Positions 21,556-34,018 of a stretch of 64,000 bases of DNA are shown here, piece after piece; within the stretch, counting starts at the first letter, position 1; each line of letters starts with the position of its first letter. A program made the translations under genes and the position numbers. The notes beneath the pieces are model-generated. The model was not told the DNA's origin and did no database searches. It saw only the letters and a list, made by a program, of their open reading frames with translations. The stretch covers positions 25,130,501 through 25,194,500 of the forward strand of contig CM060196.1 in the NCBI GenBank assembly GCA_030549335.1, given 5' to 3'. The DNA is from Pontederia crassipes. Its lineage: Eukaryota; Streptophyta; Magnoliopsida; Commelinales; Pontederiaceae.

Positions 21556-22739
21556 TATAAGACCCGGCCCGGTCATTGATCTGGATTGATCAATAGGTCA
21601 TGTCGGACCGATTGGATCAGGTCGAACAGACCGAATAATGTAAGTTAATAAAAGAATATAATAAGTTAAAGAAATTAGGATAATATTATTAATATATAAC
21701 ATCTTATTTAACAAAAATATAAAATATAATAAAGTAAAGTAAGATAATTCAAATTAAATGATATTACAAAGTAAAATAAATTAAGTCATAACATAAATAA
21801 AAGATTGTGAGTTAGTTATAAATAAAAAAATATCAAAAAAATTTATATTTGTGACAAGAGGACATCGAATCCCCGTTGTGGGGGCAATTTCATTCCCCAC
21901 CCTATTCTCCATGGATCCTCGAGACCCCGCGGGGACCCGAATCCTCGAATTTTAAATTTAATAATATTAAAAAATATGTAATTTTTACATAATATATATT
22001 CTTAAAATTTACAAAAAATAATATTCATTATTAAACAAAAAAATTTAAAAAAAATTATAACAATACAATAATTATGTTCTAAGTTTGTGCAAAAAAAATG
22101 AAAATAATTATATCATTTGCAAAAGAAAATGAGAACAGTTGCCTTTCACCTCTGTGCACGATGAGGGCAATGCCCCTCACTACTTTGGGTGGCGCCCCTT
22201 CCTTGTTCAAGATGGGAGGGGCGATGCCCAGCCCTCCCGGATATAAGGCTGGGCGCGGTCCTTCTCATTGTACACGAGGGGAGGGGCGGCTCCCCTCTCT
22301 TGAGGCAGGAGGGGAGGGGCGGCACCGACCGTCGAGGCGGACTGGCGGAGGAGGAAGGAGGCAACCACGCAAAGTAGGAAGAGGAAGGAGGAAGCCGCAC
22401 GGAGGAGGAAGAGGAAGAGAAAGGAGGCAGATGCACGAAGGAGAGAGGCAGCCACAGGAGGAGGAAAGAGAAAGAGGAGAAAAAAATGAAGAGATTAAGG
22501 TCTGTTTGCTATTTATATGACAAATTAAATAATAAAAAATAAAGGCAAGGATTCGGGGATCCGTGGGACGGAGAAACGTACCCTGCTCCGATCCTCGAGA
22601 GAGGGGGCAGGGGCAATATGTTCCCCATCCTCGACCCCATGGGGGTAAAATTCCTTGAATTAGGGGCCCCGTTCGAGGATTCTCAATGGGGGTGGAGAAT
22701 ATTATCATCCCTACCTCCACTGAGTTACTATCTCAATAG

Positions 22740-22980
22740 CGAGTGTAGCTATAGTAGAAGCACCTCACGAAGACGATTCGCCAAGACCCTAACCACCAGG
22801 AGATAGATGGCATTGGATAGGGCGATTAGTTGGAAGTTCTCAACCCGCTCTGTCCGGGTGCGCTTCAGAAGTAGGAACAATAGGAATCAGTTGAGGCGCT
22901 CAAAGCCCCGATTTCTTTCTGCGAACTCACGGATCACTGTAATAACATTATCTCACACCGAAAGGCCACAATGTTATAAG
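22740..22980 (-). pseudogene. Duplicated LINE RT fragment (copy 2)
   Basis: The minus strand reads RTRTERVENFQLIALSNAIY, then LLVVRVLANRLREVL, homologous to 21254-21555 but with a deletion removing the FIHGRIITD end. It arose with the tandem duplication rather than by separate retrotransposition, because flanking non-LINE DNA is duplicated too. Confidence 0.75.
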
Positions 22981-23270
22981 ACCCGACTTGGTCATTGACC
23001 TAGATTGATCAATAGGTCATGTCGGACCGATTGGAACGGGTCGAACAGACCGAATAATGTAAGTTAATAAAGGAATAAAATAAGTTAAAGAGAATGTGAT
23101 AATATTATTAATATATAATATCTTATTTAACAAAAATATAAAATATAATAAAGTAAAGTAAGATAATTCAAATTAAATGATATAACAAAGTAACATAAAT
23201 AAAAAATTTGTGAGGTAGTTATAAATAAAAAAATATTGAAAAATTTTATATTTGTAACAAGAGGACATTC

Positions 23271-24980
23271 AAATATACATTTCAAGCATATATATATATA
23301 TAATGTATAAATATTTTAATAATTTTTTTATGTTTCAATTTTTTTCATTCTAGAAATTGACCCAAATGGGTATTGAATCCGAATTTTGACCGGGTCAAAG
23401 CGGGTTAAACCCACCCTTCTTCGGATTTTAATAAATCTGCGGACCGTTTTAAGCCCCAGACAACGATCCGGCCATTCGGGCAATGCCAGACACGACAACA
23501 CTGTTTTAAATCAAAATGATGTTCCACAAAATTTTAAAAGTATTATAAATTATTTAAAAACTACATTTATTTTTTTAGATAAAAAGAATTAACTTCAATA
23601 TTGTTATCCTATCATGAATAGAATGAGAACTTTAATCAGATTAAAATGTCAAATAAAAGGCTCGGTTAGATGGGTGAAAAAAATGTTCTGATGAAATTTG
23701 GTTAAATTGTATAAAAGAAGTTCGAAATTTAGTTTATTTTTTACATAAAAAATATATTTTTTAGTTTTATTCTGAAATTTAGCCTGAATTTTTATTTTTG
23801 TGTAATAGATTTTTAAATTAATTACAGATATAACTTAATATTGTATTTTTATTTAAAAATATTAATTCAACCATCATCGTGTAGATAAGTGAATGACATA
23901 TCATAAACTTTTAAACTTAAAAATAATTGAAATTAGTATTTTTTTATCATTTTATTTTTTGCAACTTTAATTTTATAAAAATTAAAACAATCAAAATACT
24001 AGACTATATAAATTTAAAATAATATTATAATTGTATGTAAAGAAGTACAAAATATTAAGTTGATGACATAATATTCAGTTATACATGATAAAATTGTTTA
24101 ATTAATATTTGACATCAAAATTGTAAAAAATATATTTTATAATTGGATAAAATAAGAACATTAAATGTTGAACTTTAATTATTTTTTCGCAATATGCCGT
24201 GCAGTTATCTATATTGTTATTACTGAATTAATATTTTTCAATAAACATATAATAATTTGTTATATTTATAATAAATTTTAAAATTAATGTCTTTATTAAA
24301 AAATAAAAGTACAAGATAGATTGGGAATAAAATCAAAGTTCATAACTTTTTTATGCAAAATAAAAATTTGAACTAGTTTTAGGAATAAAATTAAACTTCA
24401 AATGTTTAAAATCCGGTACTTTGTGCATATGTTTCATGGATAGAATCTCAAAAAATAAATGATGTATCTTTTATGCTTTCCGGGAATAAAGTTTCTCATA
24501 AAAGATAATGTGAATATTTTTAAGGAAGCTTGATCGTAGGACATGGAGCATAACTTTCTTCTATTGTCTAACTAATCAATGCAATAATGTTGATACAATT
24601 TTTAAATAAGTTAAGATGAAAGAAAAATGATATTATATGACAAAGATGAAATTCTTTTAAAAAAAATTGAAGAAAGATGACGAAAATTCAAAGAGGTTAA
24701 TCCTGAGAAGATGTTATGACAAGAATGATGAAAAATAGAAAAAATAATCGTTTCAAAATATGACTATGATATGATAGTGATAGTGATATTATAAATGTTC
24801 ATACCAACCTATGATATTTTTTTATATATCATATAGACAATGATATTGTATATGCATAAGTGAAAGAATTTTTCATATACTTTGAATCCTGCAAATAATC
24901 AGCTCATAATGACAGGATTGTGCATATCTAGATCGTGAAGTCGATATATAAATGTATTTGAATTTTTGAGACAGAACTAT
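23271..24980. other. AT-rich intergenic DNA
   Basis: No gene is supported. A GC-richer patch at about 23330-23510 (CCGGGTCAAAGCGGGTTAAA) looks like the end of a further non-autonomous DNA element, but I could not pair its ends. Confidence 0.5.
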
Positions 24981-24986
24981 GTTGAT

Positions 24987-25109
<123 letters not shown>

Positions 25110-26342
25110 AGGAGACATTGTTTATTTATTTTATTTAAGTTATCATGTTTTTTTTTTCAAAAACTTTGGTTGATATGTTCATTATTATAATATACGAGCA
25201 TAATATCTCAAATTCCTCATTTGACACTTGGCATAAGTATGCTTTTCTAAAATCTCGAGTGTTAAAAAATTATGTTTTCTAAGTAAATCCAACTCCCAAT
25301 GGGTTCCTTAATTTAACCTTTTTTTGTGTGATTATTATTTATCGAAGTATATGTGACCCATGAAGGCGACTTGCACAGTAGAGCGTGAAGGCATGCAAGA
25401 AAAAGAAGAAAGCCACGAACTAAAAAGCCAAAGTTTGCATGGCCCTTTGGATTGCCAACTCGAAAGTAGACTGCGCAGTGGAACACATGATTGCGTGCAT
25501 GCTTGCGATGGCCAAATGTATCAAAGAGAATATTGCGCTTTTTTTAACACCTTTTCTTTTACCCAGTTTTGTGGAGGTCCCGGCGAAACGTTTTTTGTTT
25601 CATTGACGCCGCGATATTCGGATTGGTCGGATAAAGATTTAAATTTAATAATATTTTAACTAATATTTTTCACTTTAGATCGTATATCTAATTATGATAA
25701 GTAAGATAAACGGATTATCACTTAATCCAAGATCCATTGGTGAGAACCTCGTGAAATTTCAGTTGACCATGCACGAACATTCTATCCCTTCGTATTCTGT
25801 ATATTTTAAAAGGTTCTAAGGCCGGTTCACGTCGACACCAATGAATTTAGAAGAAGAAAAGTACTAGGAAAAGAGTAAATAATAATTGAGGCAGCGGTGG
25901 TCATTTAAAATATATCTATATATATATATATATTCTCATGTGTAGAGTAATTTGAAGTTTGAACCCTGATTACACCATACCATCATTCCTTTCTATATGT
26001 AAAATATTTGATGAACATAGCCTAGAGTTTAAAGTTGCCATATGTTATTATATATATATATTACATCTCTCTCTATATTTTTATTTATTTATTTATTTTG
26101 TATATTTTTCCACACTTTTGGTTGGTCCTTTTACTGATCTAATCAATGCACTTGTCTTGTCATTTAGATTGGCTAAACCTCTTTTACACAATAAGATAAC
26201 ATCAAAACTGAACCTTCTTCGTATAATATGTATATATAGAGAGAGAGGGAGAGTTATATTAATATGACACCACAGTAAAATGGGCTGCACCATGTGACCA
26301 CACGTCTCCAAACAATATTATATATATATATATATATATATT
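25110..26342. other. AT-rich intergenic DNA with TA microsatellites
   Basis: Contains (TA)n runs (about 25913-25935, 26047-26062 and 26318-26341). An open frame of 99 codons at 25360-25659 has no family resemblance. Nothing else is supported. Confidence 0.6.
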
Positions 26343-26793
26343 TGATGGAAAAATTCGAGAACGAGAAGAGAAGATCGCGAAAAAATTGTAGAAAAAATTA
26401 GAGGAGACATATGATTTACCCAGGTTCACCCTTGAGAATAGGGCTACGTCCTACAAAAAGGTTTCACTATATCGTTTTGATTACAGCCGCCACACAGATT
26501 ACATCTGAAAATAAGTTATAAATAGTCTCTCCCAAACAGGTTCAAAATCCGAACAAAACAGAGAAAAAAACCTAATCCGAACCACACGGATCGGCTAAAC
26601 AAAAGCTAAAAACCTGTCTAGGTGACCGCCGTCGGGGACCCTCCCCCCCCCCCCCCCCCCCCCCCGAACCCCCTCTCCTTGTTCGCACGCGCGGCAGCAC
26701 AGGCAATTGAATAATACTCAGATTCCCCTAAGCTTACGTGGACGAACCCGGTGTGAGAAACAAGAGACCCTGAAGTATTTACTAACTCCAACA
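26343..26793 (-). mobile_element. Solo LTR, probably Copia
   Basis: 451 bp with TGATGGA...TCCAACA ends (on the minus strand TGTTGGA...TCCATCA). It contains GATTTACCCAGGTTCACCC and AATAGGGCTACGTCCTAC, the conserved R/U5-like block of many plant Copia LTRs in reverse, and a run of about 24 Cs (about 26642-26665). Flanks are TA simple sequence, so the target duplication cannot be confirmed. No internal region is attached. Confidence 0.65.
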
Positions 26794-26811
26794 TATATAT
26801 ATATATATGAG

Positions 26812-27563
26812 TATAATGTATATGTGAAGCACCCTTCACACCCAGTGAAGTAGCATCTCAGTCGTTCAAATCTAATCTGATGACTCAAATGAAGGCACCC
26901 GAGATATTCGCGATATTTAACTTAATCTCACGACTTTTTTCTCCCTCTCTCGATCCATGGTTCCCTCGTCGACGATCCAGATGGCCGACGAGGACTCCAA
27001 TAGCTAGCGAACCACCTCCCTATGTCTCTCTCTCGATCTCCCTCTCTCTCTCGATCTCCCCCTCTCTCTCTCCTCCTCTTTCATCGGGATCGCTTCCTCC
27101 TCTTTCGCCGGGGATGGGATGACGTGGGAGACGACGACGATGAGAGAGAGGATGAAGTCGAAGGTCGGCGATCGATCGAGGGCTGCATCATGTGGGTGCT
27201 CACCGGTGATCGATCGAGGGCTGCGTCGCGAGAGCCTCGCCGATGACACCAGTGACGACGGGCAAGAGATGATCTAGCAAAGAGCCTCCTCCGTTTGGCT
27301 CCGACAGCACCATCAAGGGCTGCATCCAGAGACGCAAAAGCTTCCTCCGCCAACTTCAGCAGCATGGTGAGAGAGAGGGAGGAGGAGGGATGGAGCGTTA
27401 TGCATCGTGAGAGAGAGGCTCGCGACTTTTCATCTTGCGAGATGAATTTCAATCATTGGATTAGATATGGACAACATCAAATCTGATATGAACCATCCGA
27501 TCTATATGGTTAAAATGTTGCTTCACGGGTGTGACGCAAAGGTTGCTTCACATATACATTATA
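26812..27563. mobile_element. Non-autonomous TIR element, about 750 bp
   Basis: The ends mirror each other: TATAATGTATATGTGAAGCA at the left and TGCTTCACATATACATTATA at the right, continuing imperfectly through CACACCC(A/G)TGAAG and ATCTAATCTGAT/ATCAAATCTGAT. The interior has (TCTCTCGATCTCCC)n at about 27022-27080 and repeated GATCGATCGAGGGCTGC. No transposase is seen. The superfamily is unclear; subterminal structure is compatible with a Mutator-type MITE. Confidence 0.65.
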
Positions 27564-27939
27564 TATATAATCTGAAAAGTAATTTAAAGTGGAAAAAAAT
27601 TGAGGATGTTAAGTTGTAGATGAAACTTTATATGTGTTTAATAAACAACATTCAAAAGGTAAAATGATAAAAATCATAATTTAAAAATAATTTATAAGCT
27701 AAAAAAATAACCTGAGACTCAATTTATACTTTTTTATTTAAAATGTATTTGGCCAAAATAGTTAGCTTATCAGTATACTTTTAACCTTGTTTTAGTATTT
27801 TCACCATGCAAACAAAAAAAAATCACTTACTTTTTCTCATAAATATTTGCCTCATTGACGGTCACCCTTTCAACTCAAGTTGCCCTTCAATTCGGGAAGA
27901 ACCCTTCATTTCAACATAATTTAAAATTGATCTCAAATG
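27564..27939. other. AT-rich spacer
   Basis: No gene or element seen between the TIR element and the CACTA element. Confidence 0.6.
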
Positions 27940-28018
27940 TATCACTACAAAAAAATTATCATTTTCTAACGGTCAATTTTCGACGGTTTGAAATCCGTCA
28001 TAATTTACGACGGATTTT

Positions 28019-28440
28019 GCGACGGTTTCATTTTCGACAGATTTTTCGACGGTTACAACCGTTGAAAATGAAAATAATAGATTATGTAATTTACTATATT
28101 ATTATTTTATTTTTTGACATTTAGGAACGTTGATATTTCTAATGGATATCTACCGTCACAATTTCCGATGGATTTGTTACGACCGTCGGAAATGAAAATA
28201 TAAATTATATAATTTGTTATGTTATTATTTTATTTTTCGACGATTAGGAACGTCGATATTTCTGACGGATATCCATCCGTCGCAATTTTCGACGAATTTT
28301 TCGACGGTTATGATCATCGAAAATAAAAATAATAAATTATATAATTTATTATATTATTATTTTATTTTTTGACGATTAGGAATGTCGATATTTCCGACAG
28401 ATATCAATCCGTCGCAAAATCCACCGCAATTTCCGACGGT
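28019..28440. repeat. Subterminal tandem repeats of the CACTA element
   Basis: Three copies of about 125-135 bp, each with TTCGACGGTTACAACCGT, an AT-rich AATAATAGATTATGTAATTT-like segment, and GACGATTAGGAACGTCGAT followed by GACGGATATC. They have diverged by point changes. Confidence 0.8.
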
Positions 28441-28739
28441 CATAACCGTCGGTAACTTTATAATAATATAATATGAGGATTATTTTATTAATATAATTTG
28501 TGATAGTCCAAACCGTCGCAATTTCCAACGATTCCGACCGTTGATAATTATTAGCGATGGTTCAAACCGTCGGTAAAATAAAAAATAAATATTATATATA
28601 ACTAAATACAGTATTTTATTTTTACAATTAAATAATTTTCGACGGTCACAACCGTCGATAATTTTAAAAATAATTAATATTTATTTTTCCGACAGTCAAA
28701 GTCGTCGATAATTAAAATTTTGTTATCCCGCTTTTTCTT

Positions 28740-28960
28740 TCGGACGTCAGCGTCGGCCGCCGGCGATCCTCTCCCGTCGGCCTCTCTCTCTCTCCGGCCC
28801 GGACTGCCTGGCGGCCGAATCCGACCGCGAGCGTTCGGATCCGGCCCCCAACGGCAGGATGGGCCGCCTGGCGGCCGGATCCACCGTCGGGCATTCGGAT
28901 CCGGCCCCCAACGGCCGGATCCCCGGCCGCTCGATCGCTGGTGGCCGGATCTCGGCCATG
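28740..28960. repeat. GC-rich tandem repeat in the CACTA core
   Basis: Two to three units of about 66 bp containing GCCTGGCGGCCG(A/G)ATCC, TTCGGATCCGGCCCCCAACG and GGC(A/C)GGAT. It is strongly GC-rich against an AT-rich surround. Open frames across it on both strands look like a composition artefact. Confidence 0.7.
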
Positions 28961-29366
28961 GGCCGACTAATTTTTTTTATATTATAAAAATTCTTTACGA
29001 TGGTATAGACCGGCGAAACTTCAGCGGTCGCCTTACGCCCATCGAATGTTTCGGCGGTAGCAACCGCCGATATTTGCAGCGATCGACGAAACTGTCGAAA
29101 ACTTTGGCGGTGAAAATATCGGCCGTCGTGACCGTCGAATTTTCGACGGTTTTGTCGACCGCCGCAAATATTGACGGTCACGACGGTCGAAAATCCGCCG
29201 AAATTTCTGGCGGTTCTCTTTCTGAACCATCGAAAATTCATTTGCGACGATCATTTTTCAGACGTCCCCATTCCGTCGAAAAATCGTCGGAAATACTATT
29301 TTCGATGATTTTTGGAAAAATTACGGACGGTCAAAATCGTCTATAATCCCCATATTTCTTGTAGTG

Positions 29367-32300
29367 TATATACAAATGTAAAGTGAGTTAATTTTATTAC
29401 TAGCCCCCAACTATACTTGTATATTTGTATCACCCTCTAGTTTTATATTTTGCATCAATAATCCCCCTTACTTTAGTCCCCGTACCTCTATCATTCCTAT
29501 GATTAACTGTTATAAGATTTTGATAACTTCATCGATGGATTTTTCGCGTAACATTATTTTAACATAACATAAAAAAGTAACATATAATAAAATAATATAA
29601 AATATATAATTGTAAAAAAATATTAAAAATAGAAAAAGACAAAGCATCGAGACATTTAGCCGGTAATAGGAGTGCTCAAAGTTTAGTCCGTGCGTTCAAT
29701 TTTAATGGGATTGGGTCGAGTTGCACTCTTCTTTGAAGAATTAGACATAACATACAATAAACTAATATAAATATACATATTTTAATAAAAAAATTTAAAA
29801 AGAGAAAAAGATGTAGCATCCAAATCTGTCAAGGACATTCACGTTGCATTAGTAAAGTATCTCTCCTCCATGTGAAGTGGGGAAGATGATGCACTTTCTT
29901 TCTTTCTTTCGTACGTTGTACTTTTTTTAAAAAAATATTATTTCTTCAAACCTCACTGTACTTTTTTTTAAAAAAATATTATTTCTTCAAACCTCACATT
30001 TGAACTTACTCCTCTTAATTAATTTTGACATATATCACCCTCATATTTATTTTTTTTCTTTACTTTCATTTTAATATTTTTATTTTCTATTTCCATTAAT
30101 TCCTCTCTCCCCATTAATTCCCATATTTATTTACTTTTTTATAATACAAATATATTAAAATTTTTAATATTCATAAAAATTTTAAGTTATTGTTATTGAT
30201 ATATTATATTAATTCTTTTATACTATTTTGTGATGATAATAAATTAATTTAATTTTCTATATATCACACTTACTTTCTTTTATTTTCTTCTTTATTTTCA
30301 TTTTAATACTTTCCTTTTTTATTTCCATTAATTCCTTTCCCATATTAATTTCCCACATTTATTTCCTTTTTAATTTTTACCAATTCTTAATTCAAATACT
30401 TTCTCATTTTTACCTTCATTTCTAACTTTTTATTTTCTATTTTTATTTTTATTTTTATTTTCTATTTTTTCACTTTAAATATTGAACCAGATTTTCTCGA
30501 TTTAATGGATAAACCAGTTCAACTTTAATTTCATTTTTTAAGTTAAATCGGATCGGACCAGCCATCAATTCATGGTTGAATCGGTTCATTTCTAATTTCA
30601 TGACTCAAAAAGTCGTTCTACCACAAGAACCTAGGAGACTTCTCTAGGGATCATTAGACTTCACTAAGGTCACAATTAAACTTCATGATTATTCTAACTT
30701 CGGTGACTACTGAGTTCAAAAAATAAGGGAGAATAGTTGTATGTGGTGTGAGGGTCTTTAGAGTCCTATTTATAACAAAAAGTCTTGCATTTGTAATCTA
30801 ACTAGAATTCTTGATTAAAATTCTAAATCATGATTTATCCTTTATTTTTTAATAATTACAACTCAATAATAATTTATTATTCTTGACTCCTAATTTTTTT
30901 ATGAAAATAATAAATTTTTATTATTTTTATTATTAAATAATTTGAACTTAAAATTTTTAGGAAACTTATTTTTAGACTCACATTCACATTCAAATTTGAA
31001 TTCATAATCTTAATATCATCTCAATTCCTAATCTAATTATGACTTTTGTTCTTTTTTCTCTCTTATGGAACTACAGTTTTACCTCCAAAACTTTAATTAT
31101 CATTTTTAAATCCTTAATTTTCATATTTTAAAAAAATATATTTATTTTTAAATTTAAATAAATCATTTTATTTATTTATTATTTTAAATTGCTGAAATTT
31201 CAGGGAGTCGCATAAAATTGATAGATGATTCATGAAATCGATCCAATGTAAAATATAGTTATGTTTCTTTTTTTTTTGCATTTATCACTATCATTTTCAT
31301 CAATATTTTAATCATATATTTTCTTCATTCATGGGGTGTTCACTACTTTGCCAATAAACATTACTCAAGGAATGTCGATGATTTGATTGATCTCAAGATT
31401 TTGAACTCCATCCCAAAATCAATCCCGATGAAATTCGAGATCGAGAATCAAACTGAGACAATATAATGCCTCAATTTTATTTTTTATATAAATATTTTTA
31501 AATAAATAAATATAAATTGTAAATATTAATTATAATTAATTTGGAGTCCTCAATTTATTATCTTATCATTCTATGCATTATATATTTGAATATTAGTTAT
31601 AATATATTATATTATTTATATATTACGATATGAAATGATAAGATTGGGACTGAATCCGAATTTTTGAACTCATTACGGATTCTAATATATTCCGGGTACA
31701 GAATATTATGAAAAAATTGAATTGGGTTGGAATGAATATTTCTTTACTTAGTATACATAAATAATGTATTTAGTAATTCATATTAGTTGTTGATAGTAGA
31801 ATAAATATTTATTACTTAATAGGGTGAAAATGATTCAGCCCGGCCTTTCCGTCCAAAAAAAAAAATCATTCGATATTTTGTGGATCATTTTATTTTTATA
31901 ATTATAAAATAACTCTAAAATTATTTTTAAAAAAATCACCCTCTAAGAGTTTATTTTTTATACTCGTATTTTAGTATAATAATATTTTTAAAAATAGATA
32001 ATATGTGAAAATTAATATTAACATATTTAATTTTATAGCTAAAATATAGAATATAATATTAGAACTATTTAATTAGAGCTTTATAATGTGATAGGAAAAA
32101 ATATTATACCAATAATAAAAAAACTTAATTATCTAAGTATTAATTATATAAATAAAAATTAATAAATAGAAATTGGCTCCATGCGCATTTTTTTAGTGTG
32201 GACCTATTTTAAGCAGGTTGATTTTACTTTAATAAAAAATTATCCTAAATCGTATTTGATATCCCCTAATTTTTTATTTACTTTGTTCAAATTTTTTTTT

Positions 32301-33150
32301 AATTGGATAAATTTTTTGGGTCGATTGTATTTTTCTCACACCCGTAAAATAGTTGATATATATACTTTTGCCAACATATCAAATATTGTATAATGTATTT
32401 TAAATTTCATAAACTTAAATGGCATGCATATTCTATATCATAAAATTTAAAATTACAAAATAATTAGTATATTTTGTAGATATATGATAATAATATGCTC
32501 ATAATAATTATTATGAATTTTCATTAAACTATGATAATTAATAATAATATATTATTATTTATTAATAAATAAATTAATCATACTAACTATATATATAACT
32601 AATAGAATTGATAACGATTTATTTATTAATAATAAGATTATTATAACTAACAATAGTATTAATAACAATAATAATATATTTAGATTTATTTGATTAATTT
32701 TATAATTTATTTACTTAATTTTTATTATTTGGTTAAGTAATATATTTAGAGGATAAATTAGAAATAAAATAAATGTCTCTAAACGATTTTTTATATCATT
32801 ATTATATTATATCCACTATGGTATTGAAGTCAAAATAACAGGTCACTTTTCTATACAAAATTCAGCTCCCTGATTATTTTATTTTGAGTCTAGCAACTTT
32901 TTTTCGATTGCCACCTCAGTGGGTCCGGAAAGCAATACCGATTGTTCAACTTACGTGGCGCTAAGAGTTATGTGCATCGGTCATATGGAACAGCACATCT
33001 GATTATGATAGATGAAGCTCCCAATAATTTTTTTTTACATTCATAAATATTATAATTCGGGACCTTTTCTTAAATGATAAGAAACTATTATGTCCACTCT
33101 GCCGCAGTGGCAACTTTAGATGTGATGAAGCCATCGGCCCATCAGAGCCA
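29367..33150. other. AT-rich intergenic DNA with degraded element traces
   Basis: Includes a 48-bp direct duplication (about 29915-29998, TATTATTTCTTCAAACCTCA twice) and, at about 30485-30595, a reversed degenerate relative of the hAT element at 38035-38994 (GAACCGATTCAACCATGAA and GTTGAACTGGTTTA on the minus strand). No gene is supported in this 3.8-kb stretch. Confidence 0.6.
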
Positions 33151-34018
33151 TGTGCCATGCCCTAAGGCTCTGCTCCAGAAACCTAACGTCCTTAGGCTTG
33201 GTCGAACCCTTCACGGTCGCCAATCAACCAATTCTCAGACATGCGCCAGCCGCATTGGACATGCCCTTGTGTGCACAACGAAACACACCCAATAAGAGAA
33301 GAGAAAAAGCTCAATTTAAGAGAAAATTAGATAATATTATTGAGCAAAAGTCAGATGGGTTAAAAGCCCCGGATTACATGTCCTTTTATAGAGTCAAAGA
33401 AGATCAATTCCTCCTCTAACTAGGCAACTAATCCTACTCAACATGCAAGGCCTATCTCAAAAAAAAAAAAAGAAAAAAAACCCTACTGCTAATAGGTGAA
33501 GAATCTGACCCCTTGAAGATCTGAGAAGTCCCAGCCAAGTTGCACTCTTAGTCTCCCTAGGAGTGGACGCACCCACGCCATGGTCATGTCGCGGGCAGAC
33601 TGCGCCCGCCTAGTCCGAGTGTGCCTCGGACTTTGGCCATCAGGCTGTCATCCTCCTTGCTCTTCCTCTCAGTCATGCCCTCTTCACCGAGTGCCCCTCG
33701 ATCTAGGGAGAAGTTCTGGCCAACTAGAGATCCAATCACAACTCCTATGCACACTAGGAGAATCCCTACCATATTCCTACTCGAAGAAGGAGTCCAACCG
33801 CCCTGTACATCTAGCCTCCAAACGTGGGCCATTTTACTCACACTAGGAGTCCAAGTCTTCCAACGATCCACTAGCCTCCTCGCCAGCTTGTTGTTCGTCC
33901 GTCCCATGCATGATCCGAGTTGGAGTCTGACCATGCCCGCCGTGCGTCCGCCTACTCGCGTGCGTGTCTGGGGCAGCCACGTACGTGCCGGGTGCACCCC
34001 CTTCAGTCAGGGGTGACA
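33151..34018 (-). repeat. 3' LTR of the Gypsy element
   Basis: Ends at 34018 with GGGGTGACA (minus: TGTCACCCC). The left end, TGTGCCATGCCCTAAGG, is altered relative to TGTCTCACCCTAAGG in the other LTR. It shares CTCTGCTCCAGAAA, GGTGAAGAATCTGACCCC and CCATGCATGATCCGAGTTGG with the 5' LTR. It lacks the hAT insertion. Confidence 0.85.

Larger units (their letters stand above)
20328..23270. repeat. Tandem segmental duplication, unit about 1.4-1.6 kb
   Basis: Unit 1 (about 20328-21860) and unit 2 (about 21925-23270) have the same content in the same order: CCCGCGGGG...CGAATCCTCGAATTTTAAAT, AT-rich run, GA-rich array, TAGGGATGA terminus, LINE RT piece, then GTTATAAGACCCG...GGTCATTGA and AT-rich DNA ending GACAAGAGGACAT. 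Unit 2 has lost about 40 bp of the LINE piece near 22750 and most minisatellite units. The joint at 21861-21924 contains extra GC-rich hAT-like end sequence missing from unit 1. Confidence 0.85.
27943..29366. mobile_element. Non-autonomous CACTA (En/Spm) transposon, 1424 bp
   Basis: Termini are CACTACAAAAAAATT and, reversed, CACTACAAGAAATATGG, flanked by a 3-bp duplication TAT (27940-27942 and 29367-29369), exactly as expected for CACTA elements. Subterminal regions are packed with GACGGT/ACCGTC motifs in both orientations, the usual transposase-binding arrays of the superfamily. A GC-rich core (about 28735-28960) carries a tandem repeat. No transposase-coding frame is present. Confidence 0.92.

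Noticed and set aside
22098-22520. 140-codon ORF in the second duplicate unit
   Set aside because: Same artefact as in the first unit, with the repeat partly lost; no conserved domain.
25360-25659. 99-codon ORF with Cys and His residues
   Set aside because: No recognisable domain, no splice context, AT-rich intergenic surroundings.
28019-28440. Regular repeats that might suggest a CRISPR-like array
   Set aside because: Repeats are long, diverged and tandem without unique spacers, and lie within a CACTA element of a plant genome.
28720-29346. 208-codon ORF in the CACTA core
   Set aside because: GC-rich tandem repeat plus subterminal motifs keep several frames open; it is not similar to a transposase.
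33580-34016. Several ORFs in the Gypsy LTR
   Set aside because: LTR sequence is GC-rich and non-coding; the same frames are broken in the other LTR.
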